This document shows, in pieces, positions 29,701 to 43,300 of a DNA stretch of 64,000 nucleotides. Within the stretch, counting starts at the first letter, position 1. Each line of letters begins with the position of its first letter. The position numbers and the translations under genes were made by a program. The stretch is from Brachionus manjavacas. Lineage: Eukaryota > Rotifera > Eurotatoria > Ploima > Brachionidae. Location: contig JAHQIY010000009.1 in assembly GCA_019054805.1 (NCBI GenBank), forward strand, positions 1 through 64,000, in the 5' to 3' direction. The notes below the pieces were generated by a model. The model was not told the origin of the DNA and did no database searches. It was given only the letters and a program-made list of their open reading frames with translations.

Positions 29701-32700
29701 ATTTCAAGTCACTGCAGAATGGTCAATTTTTAAGCTACGATAATGATTAATAGCTCAAATTCAAGAGCGCAAAAAGTTCTACATGATACAATTTACAGAA
29801 GTCAAAAAAGTTAAAAGGACACGAAATTAGGCGACTTTGAAAAAGAGCAAAAAACCGATTTTTTGGCATTTTTCAGATAGGTTTTTTGCAATGAATTTTT
29901 CGAATTATGCAAAACCGAATATACCACTAGATAGATCTTGAAATTTTCTTGCCTTTGGCTTTTTCAGATCAAAAAAAGGTCGAAGATTCGAAAAGTTATG
30001 CACATGGGAAACTTACATGTGACCACCAGTCACTTGGATTTCAAGTCACTGCAGAATGGTCAATTTTTAAGCTACGATAATGATTAATAGCTCAAATTCA
30101 AGAGCGCAAAAAGTTCTACATGATACAATTTACAGAAGTCAAAAAAGTTAAAAGGACACGAAATTAGGCGACTTTGAAAAAGAGCAAAAACCCATTTTTT
30201 GGCATTTTTCAGATAGGTTTTTTGCAATGAATTTTTCGAATTATGCAAAACCGAATATACCACTAGATAGATCTTGAAATTTTCTTGCCTTTGGCTTTTT
30301 CAGATCGAAAAAAGGTCAAAGATTCGAAAAGTTATGCACATGGGAAACTTACATGTGACCACCAGTCACTTGGATTTCAAGTCACTGCAGAATGGTCAAT
30401 TTTTAAGCTACGATAATGATTAATAGCTCAAATTCAAGAGCGCAAAAAGTTCTACATGATACAATTTACAGAAGTCAAAAAAGTTAAAAGGACACGAAAT
30501 TAGGCGACTTTGAAAAAGAGCAAAAAACCCATTTTTTGGCATTTTTCAGATAGGTTTTTTGCAATGAATTTTTCGAATTATGCAAAACCGAATATACCAC
30601 TAGATAGATCTTGAAATTTTCTTGCCTTTGGCTTTTTCAGATCGAAAAAAGGTCAAAGATTCGAAAAGTTATGCACATGGGAAACTTACATGTGACCACC
30701 AGTCACTTGGATTTCAAGTCACTGCAGAATGGTCAATTTTTAAGCTACGATAATGATTAATAGCTCAAATTCAAGAGCGCAAAAAGTTCTACATGATACA
30801 ATTTACAGAAGTCAAAAAAGTTAAAAGGACACGAAATTAGGCGACTTTGAAAAAGAGCAATAACCCATTTTTTGGCATTTTTCAGATAGGTTTTTTGCAA
30901 TGAATTTTTCGATTTATGCAAAACCGAATATACCACTAGATAGATCTTGAAATTTTCTTGCCTTTGGCTTTTTCAGATCGAAAAAAGGTCAAAGATTCGA
31001 AAAGTTATGCACATGGGAAACTTACATGTGACCACCAGTCACTTGGATTTCAAGTCACTGCAGAATGGTCAATTTTCTAGCTACGATAATGATTAATAGC
31101 TCAAATTCAAGAGCGCAAAAAGTTCTACATGATACAATTTACAGAAGTCAAAAAAGTTAAAAGGACACGAAATTAGGCGACTTTGAAAAAGAGCAAAAAA
31201 CCGATTTTTTGGCATTTTTCAGATAGGTTTTTTGCAATGAATTTTTCGAATTATGCAAAACCGAATATACCACTAGATAGATCTTGAAATTTTCTTGCCT
31301 TTGGCTTTTTCAGATCGAAAAAAGGTCAAAGATTCGAAAAGTTATGCACATGGGAAACTTACATGTGACCACCAGTCACTTGGATTTCAAGTCACTGCAG
31401 AATGGTCAATTTTTAAGCTACGATAATGATTAATAGCTCAAATTCAAGAGCGCAAAAAGTTCTACATGATACAATTTACAGAAGTCAAAAAAGTTAAAAG
31501 GACACGAAATTAGGCGACTTTGAAAAAGAGCAAAAAACCGATTTTTTGGCATTTTTCAGATAGGTTTTTTGCAATGAATTTTTCGAATTATGCAAAACCG
31601 AATATACCACTAGATAGATCTTGAAATTTTCTTGCCTTTGGCTTTTTCAGATCGAAAAAAGGTCAAAGATTCGAAAAGTTATGCACATGGGAAACTTACA
31701 TGTGACCACCAGTCACTTGGATTTCAAGTCACTGCAGAATGGTCAATTTTTAAGCTACGATAATGATTAATAGCTCAAATTCAAGAACGCAAAAAGTTCT
31801 ACATGATACAATTTACAGAAGTCAAAAAAGTTAAAAGGACACGAAATTAGGCGACTTTGAAAAAGAGCAAATAACCCATTTTATGGCATTTTTCAGATAG
31901 GTTTTTTGCAATGAATTTTTCGAATTATGCAAAACCGAATATACCACTAGATAGATCTTGAAATTTTCTTGCCTTTGGCTTTTTCAGATCTAAAAAAAGT
32001 TAAAGATTCGAAAAGTTATGCACATGGGAAACTTACATGTGACCACCAGTCACTTGGATTTCAAGTCACTGCAGAATGGTCAATTTTTAAGCTACGATAA
32101 TGATTAATAGCTCAAATTCAAGAGCGCAAAAAGTTCTACATGATACAATTTACAGAAGTCAAAAAAGTTAAAAGGACACGAAATTAGGCGACTTTGAAAA
32201 AGAGCAAAAAACCCTTTTTTTGGCATTTTTCAGATAGGTTTTTTGCAATGAATTTTTCGAATTATGCAAAACCGAATATACCACTAGATAGATCTTGAAA
32301 TTTTCTTGCCTTTGGCTTTTTCAGATCGAAAAAAGGTCAAAGATTCGAAAAGTTATGCACATGGGAAACTTACATGTGACCACCAGTCACTTGGATTTCA
32401 AGTCACTGCAGAATGGTCAATTTTTAAGCTACGATAATGATTAATAGCTCAAATTCAAGAGCGCAAAAAGTTCTACATGATACAATTTACAGAAGTCAAA
32501 AAAGTTAAAAGGACACGAAATTAGGCGACTTTGAAAAAGAGCAAAAAACCGATTTTTTGGCATTTTTCAGATAGGTTTTTTGCAATGAATTTTTCGAATT
32601 ATGCAAAACCGAATATACCACTAGATAGATCTTGAAATTTTCTTGCCTTTGGCTTTTTCAGATCAAAAAGGTCAAAGATTCGAAAAGTTATGCACATGGG

Positions 32701-35700
32701 AAACTTACATGTGACCACCAGTCACTTGGATTTCAAGTCACTGCAGAATGGTCAATTTTTAAGCTACGATAATGATTAATAGCTCAAATTCAAGAGCGCA
32801 AAAAGTTCTACATGATACAATTTACAGAAGTCAAAAAAGTTAAAAGGACACGAAATTAGGCGACTTTGAAAAAGAGCAAAAAACCGATTTTTTGGCATTT
32901 TTCAGATAGGTTTTTTGCAATGAATTTTTCGAATTATGCAAAACCGAATATACCACTAGATAGATCTTGAAATTTTCTTGCCTTTGGCGTTTACAGATCA
33001 AAAAAAGCTCAAAGATTCGAAAAGTTATGCACATGGGAAACTTACATGTGACCACCAGTCACTTGGATTTCAAGTCACTGCAGAATGGTCAATTTTTAAG
33101 CTACGATAATGATTAATAGCTCAAATTCAAGAGCGCAAAAAGTTCTACATGATACAATTTACAGAAGTCAAAAAAGTTAAAAGGACACGAAATTAGGCGA
33201 CTTTGAAAAAGAGCAAAAAACCCATTTTTTGGCATTTTTCAGATAGGTTTTTTGCAATGAATTTTTCGAATTATGCAAAACCGAATATACCACTAGATAG
33301 ATCTTGAAATTTTCTTGCCTTTGGCTTTTTCAGATCGAAAAAAGGTCAAAGATTCGAAAAGTTATGCACATGGGAAACTTACATGTGACCACCAGTCACT
33401 TGGATTTCAAGTCACTGCAGAATGGTCAATTTTTAAGCTACGATAATGATTAATAGCTCAAATTCAAGAGCGCAAAAAGTTCTACATGATACAATTTACA
33501 GAAGTCAAAAAAGTTAAAAGGACACGAAATTAGGCGACTTTGAAAAAGAGCAAAAACCGATTTTTTGGCATTTTTCAGATAGGTTTTTTGCAATGAATTT
33601 TTCGAATTATGCAAAACCGAATATACCACTAGATAGATCTTGAAATTTTCTTGCCTTTGGCTTTTACAGATCAAAAAAAGCTCAAAGATTCGAAAAGTTA
33701 TGCACATGGGAAACTTACATGTGACCACCAGTCACTTGGATTTCAAGTCACTGCAGAATGGTCAATTTTTAAGCTACGATAATGATTAATAGCTCAAATT
33801 CAAGAGCGCAAAAAGTTCTACATGATACAATTTACAGAAGTCAAAAAAGTTAAAAGGACACGAAATTAGGCGACTTTGAAAAAGAGCAATAACCCTTTTT
33901 TTGGCATTTTTCAGATAGGTTTTTTGCAATGAATTTTTCGAATTATGCAAAACCGAATATACCACTAGATAGATCTTGAAATTTTCTTGCCTTTGGCTTT
34001 TTACAGATCAAAAAAAGGTCAAAGATTCGAAAAGTTATGCACATGGGAAACTTACATGTGACCACCAGTCACTTGGATTTCAAGTCACTGCAGAATGGTC
34101 AATTTTTAAGCTACGATAATGATTAATAGCTCAAATTCAAGAACGCAAAAAGTTCTACATGATACAATTTACAGAAGTCAAAAAAGTTAAAAGGACACGA
34201 AATTAGGCGACTTTGAAAAAGAGCAAAAAACCCATTTTTTGGCATTTTTCAGATAGGTTTTTTGCAATGAATTTTTCGAATTATGCAAAACCGAATATAC
34301 CACTAGATAGATCTTGAAATTTTCTTGCCTTTGGCTTTTTCAGATCGAAAAAAGGTCAAAGATTCGAAAAGTTATGCACATGGGAAACTTACATGTGACC
34401 ACCAGTCACTTGGATTTCAAGTCACTGCAGAATGGTCAATTTTTAAGCTACGATAATGATTAATAGCTCAAATTCAAGAGCGCAAAAAGTTCTACATGAT
34501 ACAATTTACAGAAGTCAAAAAAGTTAAAAGGACACGAAATTAGGCGACTTTGAAAAAGAGCAAAAAACCGATTTTTTGGCATTTTTCAGATAGGTTTTTT
34601 GCAATGAATTTTTCGAATTATGCAAAACCGAATATACCACTAGATAGATCTTGAAATTTTCTTGCCTTTGGCTTTTCCAGATCAAAAAAAGCTCAAAGAT
34701 TCGAAAAGTTATGCACATGGGAAACTTACATGTGACCACCAGTCACTTGGATTTCAAGTCACTGCAGAATGGTCAATTTTTAAGCTACGATAATGATTAA
34801 TAGCTCAAATTCAAGAGCGCAAAAAGTTCTACATGATACAATTTACAGAAGTCAAAAAAGTTAAAAGGACACGAAATTAGGCGACTTTGAAAAAGAGCAA
34901 AAACCCATTTTTTGGCATTTTTCAGATAGGTTTTTTGCAATGAATTTTTCGAATTATGCAAAACCGAATATACCACTAGATAGATCTTGAAATTTTCTTG
35001 CCTTTGGCTTTTTCAGATCAAAAAGGTCAAAGATTCGAAAAGTTATGCACATGGGAAACTTACATGTGACCACCAGTCACTTGGATTTCAAGTCACTGCA
35101 GAATGGTCAATTTTTAAGCTACGATAATGATTAATAGCTCAAATTCAAGAGCGCAAAAAGTTCTACATGATACAATTTACAGAAGTCAAAAAAGTTAAAA
35201 GGACACGAAATTAGGCGACTTTGAAAAAGAGCAAAAAACCGATTTTTTGGCATTTTTCAGATAGGTTTTTTGCAATGAATTTTTCGAATTATGCAAAACC
35301 GAATATACCACTAGATAGATCTTGAAATTTTCTTGCCTTTGGCTTTTTCAGATCGAAAAAAGGTTAAAGATTCGAAAAGTTATGCACATGGGAAACTTAC
35401 ATGTGACCACCAGTCACTTGGATTTCAAGTCACTGCAGAATGGTCAATTTTTAAGCTACGATAATGATTAATAGCTCAAATTCAAGAGCGCAAAAAGTTC
35501 TACATGATACAATTTACAGAAGTCAAAAAAGTTAAAAGGACACGAAATTAGGCGACTTTGAAAAAGAGCAAAAAACCGATTTTTTGGCATTTTTCAGATA
35601 GGTTTTTTGCAATGAATTTTTCGAATTATGCAAAACCGAATATACCACTAGATAGATCTTGAAATTTTCTTGCCTTTGGCGTTTACAGATCAAAAAAAGG

Positions 35701-37300
35701 TCAAAGATTCGAAAAGTTATGCACATGGGAAACTTACATGTGACCACCAGTCACTTGGATTTCAAGTCACTGCAGAATGGTCAATTTTTTAGCTACGATA
35801 ATGATTAATAGCTCAAATTCAAGAGCGCAAAAAGTTCTACATGATACAATTTACAGAAGTCAAAAAAGTTAAAAGGACACGAAATTAGGCGACTTTGAAA
35901 AAGAGCAAAAACCGATTTTTTGGCATTTTTCAGATAGGTTTTTTGCAATGAATTTTTCGAATTATGCAAAACCGAATATACCACTAGATAGATCTTGAAA
36001 TTTTCTTGCCTTTGGCGTTTACAGATCAAAAAAAGCTCAAAGATTCGAAAAGTTATGCACATGGGAAACTTACATGTGACCACCAGTCACTTGGATTTCA
36101 AGTCACTGCAGAATGGTCAATTTTTAAGCTACGATAATGATTAATAGCTCAAATTCAAGAGCGCAAAAAGTTCTACATGATACAATTTACAGAAGTCAAA
36201 AAAGTTAAAAGGACACGAAATTAGGCGACTTTGAAAAAGAGCAAAAAACCCATTTTTTGGCATTTTTCAGATAGGTTTTTTGCAATGAATTTTTCGAATT
36301 ATGCAAAACCGAATATACCACTAGATAGATCTTGAAATTTTCTTGCCTTTGGCTTTTTCAGATCAAAAAGGTCAAAGATTCGAAAAGTTATGCACATGGG
36401 AAACTTACATGTGACCACCAGTCACTTGGATTTCAAGTCACTGCAGAATGGTCAATTTTTAAGCTACGATAATGATTAATAGCTCAAATTCAAGAGCGCA
36501 AAAAGTTCTACATGATACAATTTACAGAAGTCAAAAAAGTTAAAAGGACACGAAATTAGGCGACTTTGAAAAAGAGCAAAAACCCATTTTTTGGCATTTT
36601 TCAGATAGGTTTTTTGCAATGAATTTTTCGAATTATGCAAAACCGAATATACCACTAGATAGATCTTGAGATTTTCTTGCCTTTGGCTTTTACAGATCAA
36701 AAAAGGTCAAAGATTCGAAAAGTTATGCACATGGGAAACTTACATGTGACCACCAGTCACTTGGATTTCAAGTCACTGCAGAATGGTCAATTTTTAAGCT
36801 ACGATAATGATTAATAGCTCAAATTCAAGAGCGCAAAAAGTTCTACATGATACAATTTACAGAAGTCAAAAAAGTTAAAAGGACACGAAATTAGGCGACT
36901 TTGAAAAAGAGCAAAAACCCATTTTTTGGCATTTTTCAGATAGGTTTTTTGCAATGAATTTTTCGAATTATGCAAAACCGAATATACCACTAGATAGATC
37001 TTGAAATTTTCTTGCCTTTGGCTTTTTCAGATCGAAAAAAGGTCAAAGATTCGAAAAGTTATGCACATGGGAAACTTACATGTGACCACCAGTCACTTGG
37101 ATTTCAAGTCACTGCAGAATGGTCAATTTTTAAGCTACGATAATGATTAATAGCTCAAATTCAAGAGCGCAAAAAGTTCTACATGATACAATTTACAGAA
37201 GTCAAAAAAGTTAAAAGGACACGAAATTAGGCGACTTTGAAAAAGAGCAAAAAACCCATTTTTTGGCATTTTTCAGATAGGTTTTTTGCAATGAATTTTT
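14760..37300. repeat. Central satellite zone, mixed CCCATTTTTT / CCGATTTTTT subtypes
   Basis: Monomers alternate irregularly between AACCCATTTTTTGG and AACCGATTTTTTGG, nearly all with ACCGAATATACC. Local duplications of blocks are visible. The rare CTTGCCTTAGGC variant occurs at about 19.19 and 20.87 kb (five monomers apart), and TTTAAGATCG with an A8 run occurs at about 18.87 and 25.59 kb (twenty monomers apart). No non-satellite sequence is seen. Confidence 0.7.
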
Positions 37301-40300
37301 CGAATTATGCAAAACCGAAGATACCACTAGATAGATCTTGAAATTTTCTTGCCTTTGGCTTTTTACAGATCAAAAAAGGTCAAAGATTCGAAAAGTTATG
37401 CACATGGGAAACTTACATGTGACCACCAGTCACTTGGATTTCAAGTCACTGCAGAATGGTCAATTTTTAAGCTACGATAATGATTAATAGCTCAAATTCA
37501 AGAGCGCAAAAAGTTCTACATGATACAATTTACAGAAGTCAAAAAAGTTAAAAGGACACGAAATTAGGCGACTTTGAAAAAGAGCAAAAAACCGATTTTT
37601 TGGCATTTTTCAGATAGGTTTTTTGCAATGAATTTTTCGAATTATGGAAAACCGAAGATACCACTAGATAGATCTTGAAATTTTCTTGCCTTTGGCTTTT
37701 TCAGATCGAAAAAAGGTCAAAGATTCGAAAAGTTATGCACATGGGAAACTTACATGTGACCACCAGTCACTTGGATTTCAAGTCACTGCAGAATGGTCAA
37801 TTTTTAAGCTACGATAATGATTAATAGCTCAAATTCAAGAGCGCAAAAAGTTCTACATGATACAATTTACAGAAGTCAAAAAAGTTAAAAGGACACGAAA
37901 TTAGGCGACTTTGAAAAAGAACAACAACCCATTTTTTGGCATTTTTCAGATAGGTTTTTTGCAATGAATTTTTCGAATTATGCAAAACCGAAGATACCAC
38001 TAGATAGATCTTGAAATTTTCTTGCCTTTGGCTTTTTCAGATCTAAAAAAAGTTAAAGATTCGAAAAGTTATGCACATGGGAAACTTACATGTGACCACC
38101 AGTCACTTGGATTTCAAGTCACTGCAGAATGGTCAATTTTTAAGCTACGATAATGATTAATAGCTCAAATTCAAGAGCGCAAAAAGTTCTACATGATACA
38201 ATTTACAGAAGTCAAAAAAGTTAAAAGGACACGAAATTAGGCGACTTTGAAAAAGAACAAAAACCCATTTTTTGGCATTTTTCAGATAGGTTTTTTGCAA
38301 TGAATTTTTCGAATTATGCAAAACCGAAGATACCACTAGATAGGTCTTGAAATTTTCTTGCCTTTGGCTTTTACAGACCTAAAAAGGTCAAAGATTCGAA
38401 AAGTTATGCACATGGGAAACTTACATGTGACCACCAGTCACTTGGATTTCAAGTCACTGCAGAATGGTCAATTTTTAAGCTACGATAATGATTAATAGCT
38501 CAAATTCAAGAGCGCAAAAAGTTCTACATGATACAATTTACAGAAGTCAAAAAAGTTAAAAGGACACGAAATTAGGCGACTTTGAAAAAGAGCAAAAAAC
38601 CGATTTTTTGGCATTTTTCAGATAGGTTTTTTGCAATGAATTTTTCGAATTATGCAAAACCGAAGATACCACTAGATAGATCTTGAAATTTTCTTGCCTT
38701 TGGCTTTTACAGATCGAAAAAAGGTCAAAGATTCGAAAAGTTATGCACATGGGAAACTTACATGTGACCACCAGTCACTTGGATTTCAAGTCACTGCAGA
38801 ATGGTCAATTTTTAAGCTACGATAATGATTAATAGCTCAAATTCAAGAGCGCAAAAAGTTCTACATGATACAATTTACAGAAGTCAAAAAAGTTAAAAGG
38901 ACACGAAATTAGGCGACTTTGAAAAAGAGCAAAAAACCGATTTTTTGGCATTTTTCAGATAGGTTTTTTGCAATGAATTTTTCGAATTATGGAAAACCGA
39001 AGATACCACTAGATAGATCTTGAAATTTTCTTGCCTTTGGCTTTTACAGATCAATAAAAGGTCAAAGATTCGAAAAGTTATGCACATGGGAAACTTCCAT
39101 GTGACCACCAGTCACTTGGATTTCAAGTCACTGCAGAATGGTCAATTTTTAAGCTACGATAATGATTAATAGCTCAAATTCAAGAACGCAAAAAGTTCTA
39201 CATGATACAATTTACAGAAGTCAAAAAAGTTAAAAGGACACGAAATTAGGCGACTTTGAAAAAGAGCAAAAAACCCATTTTTTGGCATTTTTCAGATAGG
39301 TTTTTTGCAATGAATTTTTCGAATTATGCAAAACCGAAGATACCACTAGATAGATCTTGAAATTTTCTTGCCTTTGGCGTTTACAGATCAAAAAAGGTCA
39401 AAGATTCGAAAAGTTATGCACATGGGAAACTTACATGTGACCACCAGTCACTTGGATTTCAAGTCACTGCAGAATGGTCAATTTTTAAGCTACGATAATG
39501 ATTAATAGCTCAAATTCAAGAGCGCAAAAAGTTCTACATGATACAATTTACAGAAGTCAAAAAAGTTAAAAGGACACGAAATTAGGCGACTTTGAAAAAG
39601 TGCAAAAAACCCATTTTTTGACGTTTTTCAGATAGGTTTTTTGCAATGAATTTTTCGAATTATGGAAAACCGAAGATACCACTAGATAGATCTTGAAATT
39701 TTCTTGACTTTGGCTTTTACAGATCAAAAAAAGAACAAAGATTCGAAAAGTTATGCACATGGGAAACTTACATGTGACCACCAGTCACTTGGATTTCAAG
39801 TCACTGCAGAATGGTCAATTTTTAAGCTACGATAATGATTAATAGCTCAAATTCAAGAGCGCAAAAAGTTCTACATGATACAATTTACAGAAGTCAAAAA
39901 AGTTAAAAGGACACGAAATTAGGCGACTTTGAAAAAGAGCAAAAAACCGATTTTTTGGCATTTTTCAGATAGGTTTTTTGCAATGAATTTTTCGAATTTT
40001 GCAAAACCGAAGATACCACTAGATAGATCTTGAAATTTTCTTGACTTTGGCTTTTACAGATCAAAAAAAGAACAAAGATTCGAAAAGTTATGCACATGGG
40101 AAACTTACATGTGACCACCAGTCACTTGGATTTCAAGTCACTGCAGAATGGTCAATTTTTAAGCTACGATAATGATTAATAGCTCAAATTCAAGAGCGCA
40201 AAAAGTTCTACATGATACAATTTACAGAAGTCAAAAAAGTTAAAAGGACACGAAATTAGGCGACTTTGAAAAAGAGCAAAAAACCCATTTTTTGGCATTT

Positions 40301-43300
40301 TTCAGATAGGTTTTTTGCAATGAATTTTTCGAATTATGCAAAACCGAAGATACCACTAGATAGATCTTGAAATTTTCTTGCCTTTGGCTTTTACAGATCA
40401 AAAAAGGTCAAAGATTCGAAAAGTTATGCACATGGGAAACTTACATGTGACCACCAGTCACTTGGATTTCAAGTCACTGCAGAATGGTCAATTTTTAAGC
40501 TACGATAATGATTAATAGCTCAAATTCAAGAACGCAAAAAGTTCTACATGATACAATTTACAGAAGTCAAAAAAGTTAAAAGGACACGAAATTAGGCGAC
40601 TTTGAAAAAGAGCAAAAAACCCATTTTTTGGCATTTTTCAGATAGGTTTTTTGCAATGAATTTTTCGAATTATGGAAAACCGAAGATACCACTAGATAGA
40701 TCTTGAAATTTTCTTGCCTTTGGCTTTTACAGATCAAAAAAAGAACAAAGATTCGAAAAGTTATGCACATGGGAAACTTACATGTGACCACCAGTCACTT
40801 GGATTTCAAGTCACTGCAGAATGGTCAATTTTTAAGCTACGATAATGATTAATAGCTCAAATTCAAGAACGCAAAAAGTTCTACATGATACAATTTACAG
40901 AAGTCAAAAAAGTTAAAAAAATACGAAATTAGGCGACTTTGAAAAAGAGCAAAAAACCTATTTTTTGGCATTTTTCAGATAGGTTTTTTGCAATGAATTT
41001 TTCGAATTATGCAAAACCGAATATACCACTAGATAGATCTTGAAATTTTCTTGCCTTTGGCTTTTACAGATCAAAAAAAGGTCAAAGATTCGAAAAGTTA
41101 TGCACATGGGAAACTTACATGTGACCACCAGTCACTTGGATTTCAAGTCACTGCAGAATGGTCAATTTTTAAGCTACGATAATGATTAATAGCTCAAATT
41201 CAAGAGCGCAAAAAGTTCTACATGATACAATTTACAGAAGTCAAAAAATATAAAAGGACACGAAATTAGGCGACTTTGAAAAAGAGCAAAAAACCGATTT
41301 TTTGGCATTTTTCAGATAGGTTTTTTGCAATGAATTTTTCGAATTATGCAAAACCGAATATACCACTAGATAGATCTTGAAATTTTCTTGCCTTTGGCTT
41401 TTACAGATCAAAAAAAGGTCAAAGATTCGAAAAGTTATGCACATGGGAAACTTACATGTGACCACCAGTCACTTGGATTTCAAGTCACTGCAGAATGGTC
41501 AATTTTTAAGCTACGATAATGATTAATAGCTCAAATTCAAGAGCGCAAAAAGTTCTACATGATACAATTTACAGAAGTCAAAAAAGTTAAAAGGACACGA
41601 AATTAGGCGACTTTGAAAAAGAGCAAAAAACCCATTTTTTGGCATTTTTCAGATAGGTTTTTTGCAATGAATTTTTCGAATTATGCAAAACCGAAGATAC
41701 CACTAGATAGATCTTGAAATTTTCTTGCCTTTGGCGTTTACAGATCAAAAAAGGTCAAAGATTCGAAAAGTTATGCACATGGGAAACTTACATGTGACCA
41801 CCAGTCACTTGGATTTCAAGTCACTGCAGAATGGTCAATTTTTAAGCTACGATAATGATTAATAGCTCAAATTCAAGAGCGCAAAAAGTTCTACATGATA
41901 CAATTTACAGAAGTCAAAAAAGTTAAAAGGACACGAAATTAGGCGACTTTGAAAAAGAGCAAAAAACCCATTTTTTGGCATTTTTCAGATAGGTTTTTTG
42001 CAATGAATTTTTCGAATTATGCAAAACCGAAGATACCACTAGATAGATCTTGAAATTTTCTTGCCTTTGGCTTTTACAGATCAAAAAAAGGTCAAAGATT
42101 CGAAAAGTTATGCACATGGGAAACTTACATGTGACCACCAGTCACTTGGATTTCAAGTCACTGCAGAATGGTCAATTTTTAAGCTACGATAATGATTAAT
42201 AGCTCAAATTCAAGAGCGCAAAAAGTTCTACATGATACAATTTACAGAAGTCAAAAAAGTTAAAAGGACACGAAATTAGGCGACTTTGAAAAAGAGCAAA
42301 AAACCCATTTTTTGGCATTTTTCAGATAGGTTTTTTGCAATGAATTTTTCGAATTATGCAAAACCGAAGATACCACTAGATAGATCTTGAAATTTTCTTG
42401 CCTTTGGCGTTTACAGATCAAAAAAAGCTCAAAGATTCGAAAAGTTATGCACATGGGAAACTTGCAAGTGATCACCAGTCACTTGGATTTCAAGTCACTG
42501 CAGAATGGTCAATTTTTAAGCTACGATAATGAATAATAGCTCAAATTCAAGAGCGCAAAAAGTTCTACATGATACAATTTACAGAAGTCAAAAAAGTTAA
42601 AAGGACACGAAATTAGGCGACTTTGAAAAAGAGCAAAAAACCGATTTTTTGGCATTTTTCAGATAGGTTTTTTGCAATGAATTTTTCGAATTATGGAAAA
42701 CCGAAGATACCACTAGATAGATCTTGAAATTTTCTTGCCTTTGGCTTTTACAGATCAAAAAAAGGTCAAAGATTCGAAAAGTTATGCACATGGGAAACTT
42801 ACATGTGACCACCAGTCACTTGGATTTCAAGTCACTGCAGAATGGTCAATTTTTAAGCTACGATAATGATTAATAGCTCAAATTCAAGAACGCAAAAAGT
42901 TCTACATGATACAATTTACAGAAGTCAAAAAAGTTAAAAAAATACGAAATTAGGCGACTTTGAAAAAGAGCAAAAAACCTATTTTTTGGCATTTTTCAGA
43001 TAGGTTTTTTGCAATGAATTTTTCGAATTATGCAAAACCGAAGATACCACTAGATAGATCTTGAAATTTTCTTGCCTTTGGCTTTTACAGATCAAAAAAA
43101 GGTCAAAGATTCGAAAAGTTATGCACATGGGAAACTTACATGTGACCACCAGTCACTTGGATTTCAAGTCACTGCAGAATGGTCAATTTTTAAGCTACGA
43201 TAATGATTAATAGCTCAAATTCAAGAGCGCAAAAAGTTCTACATGATACAATTTACAGAAGTCAAAAAAGTTAAAAGGACACGAAATTAGGCGACTTTGA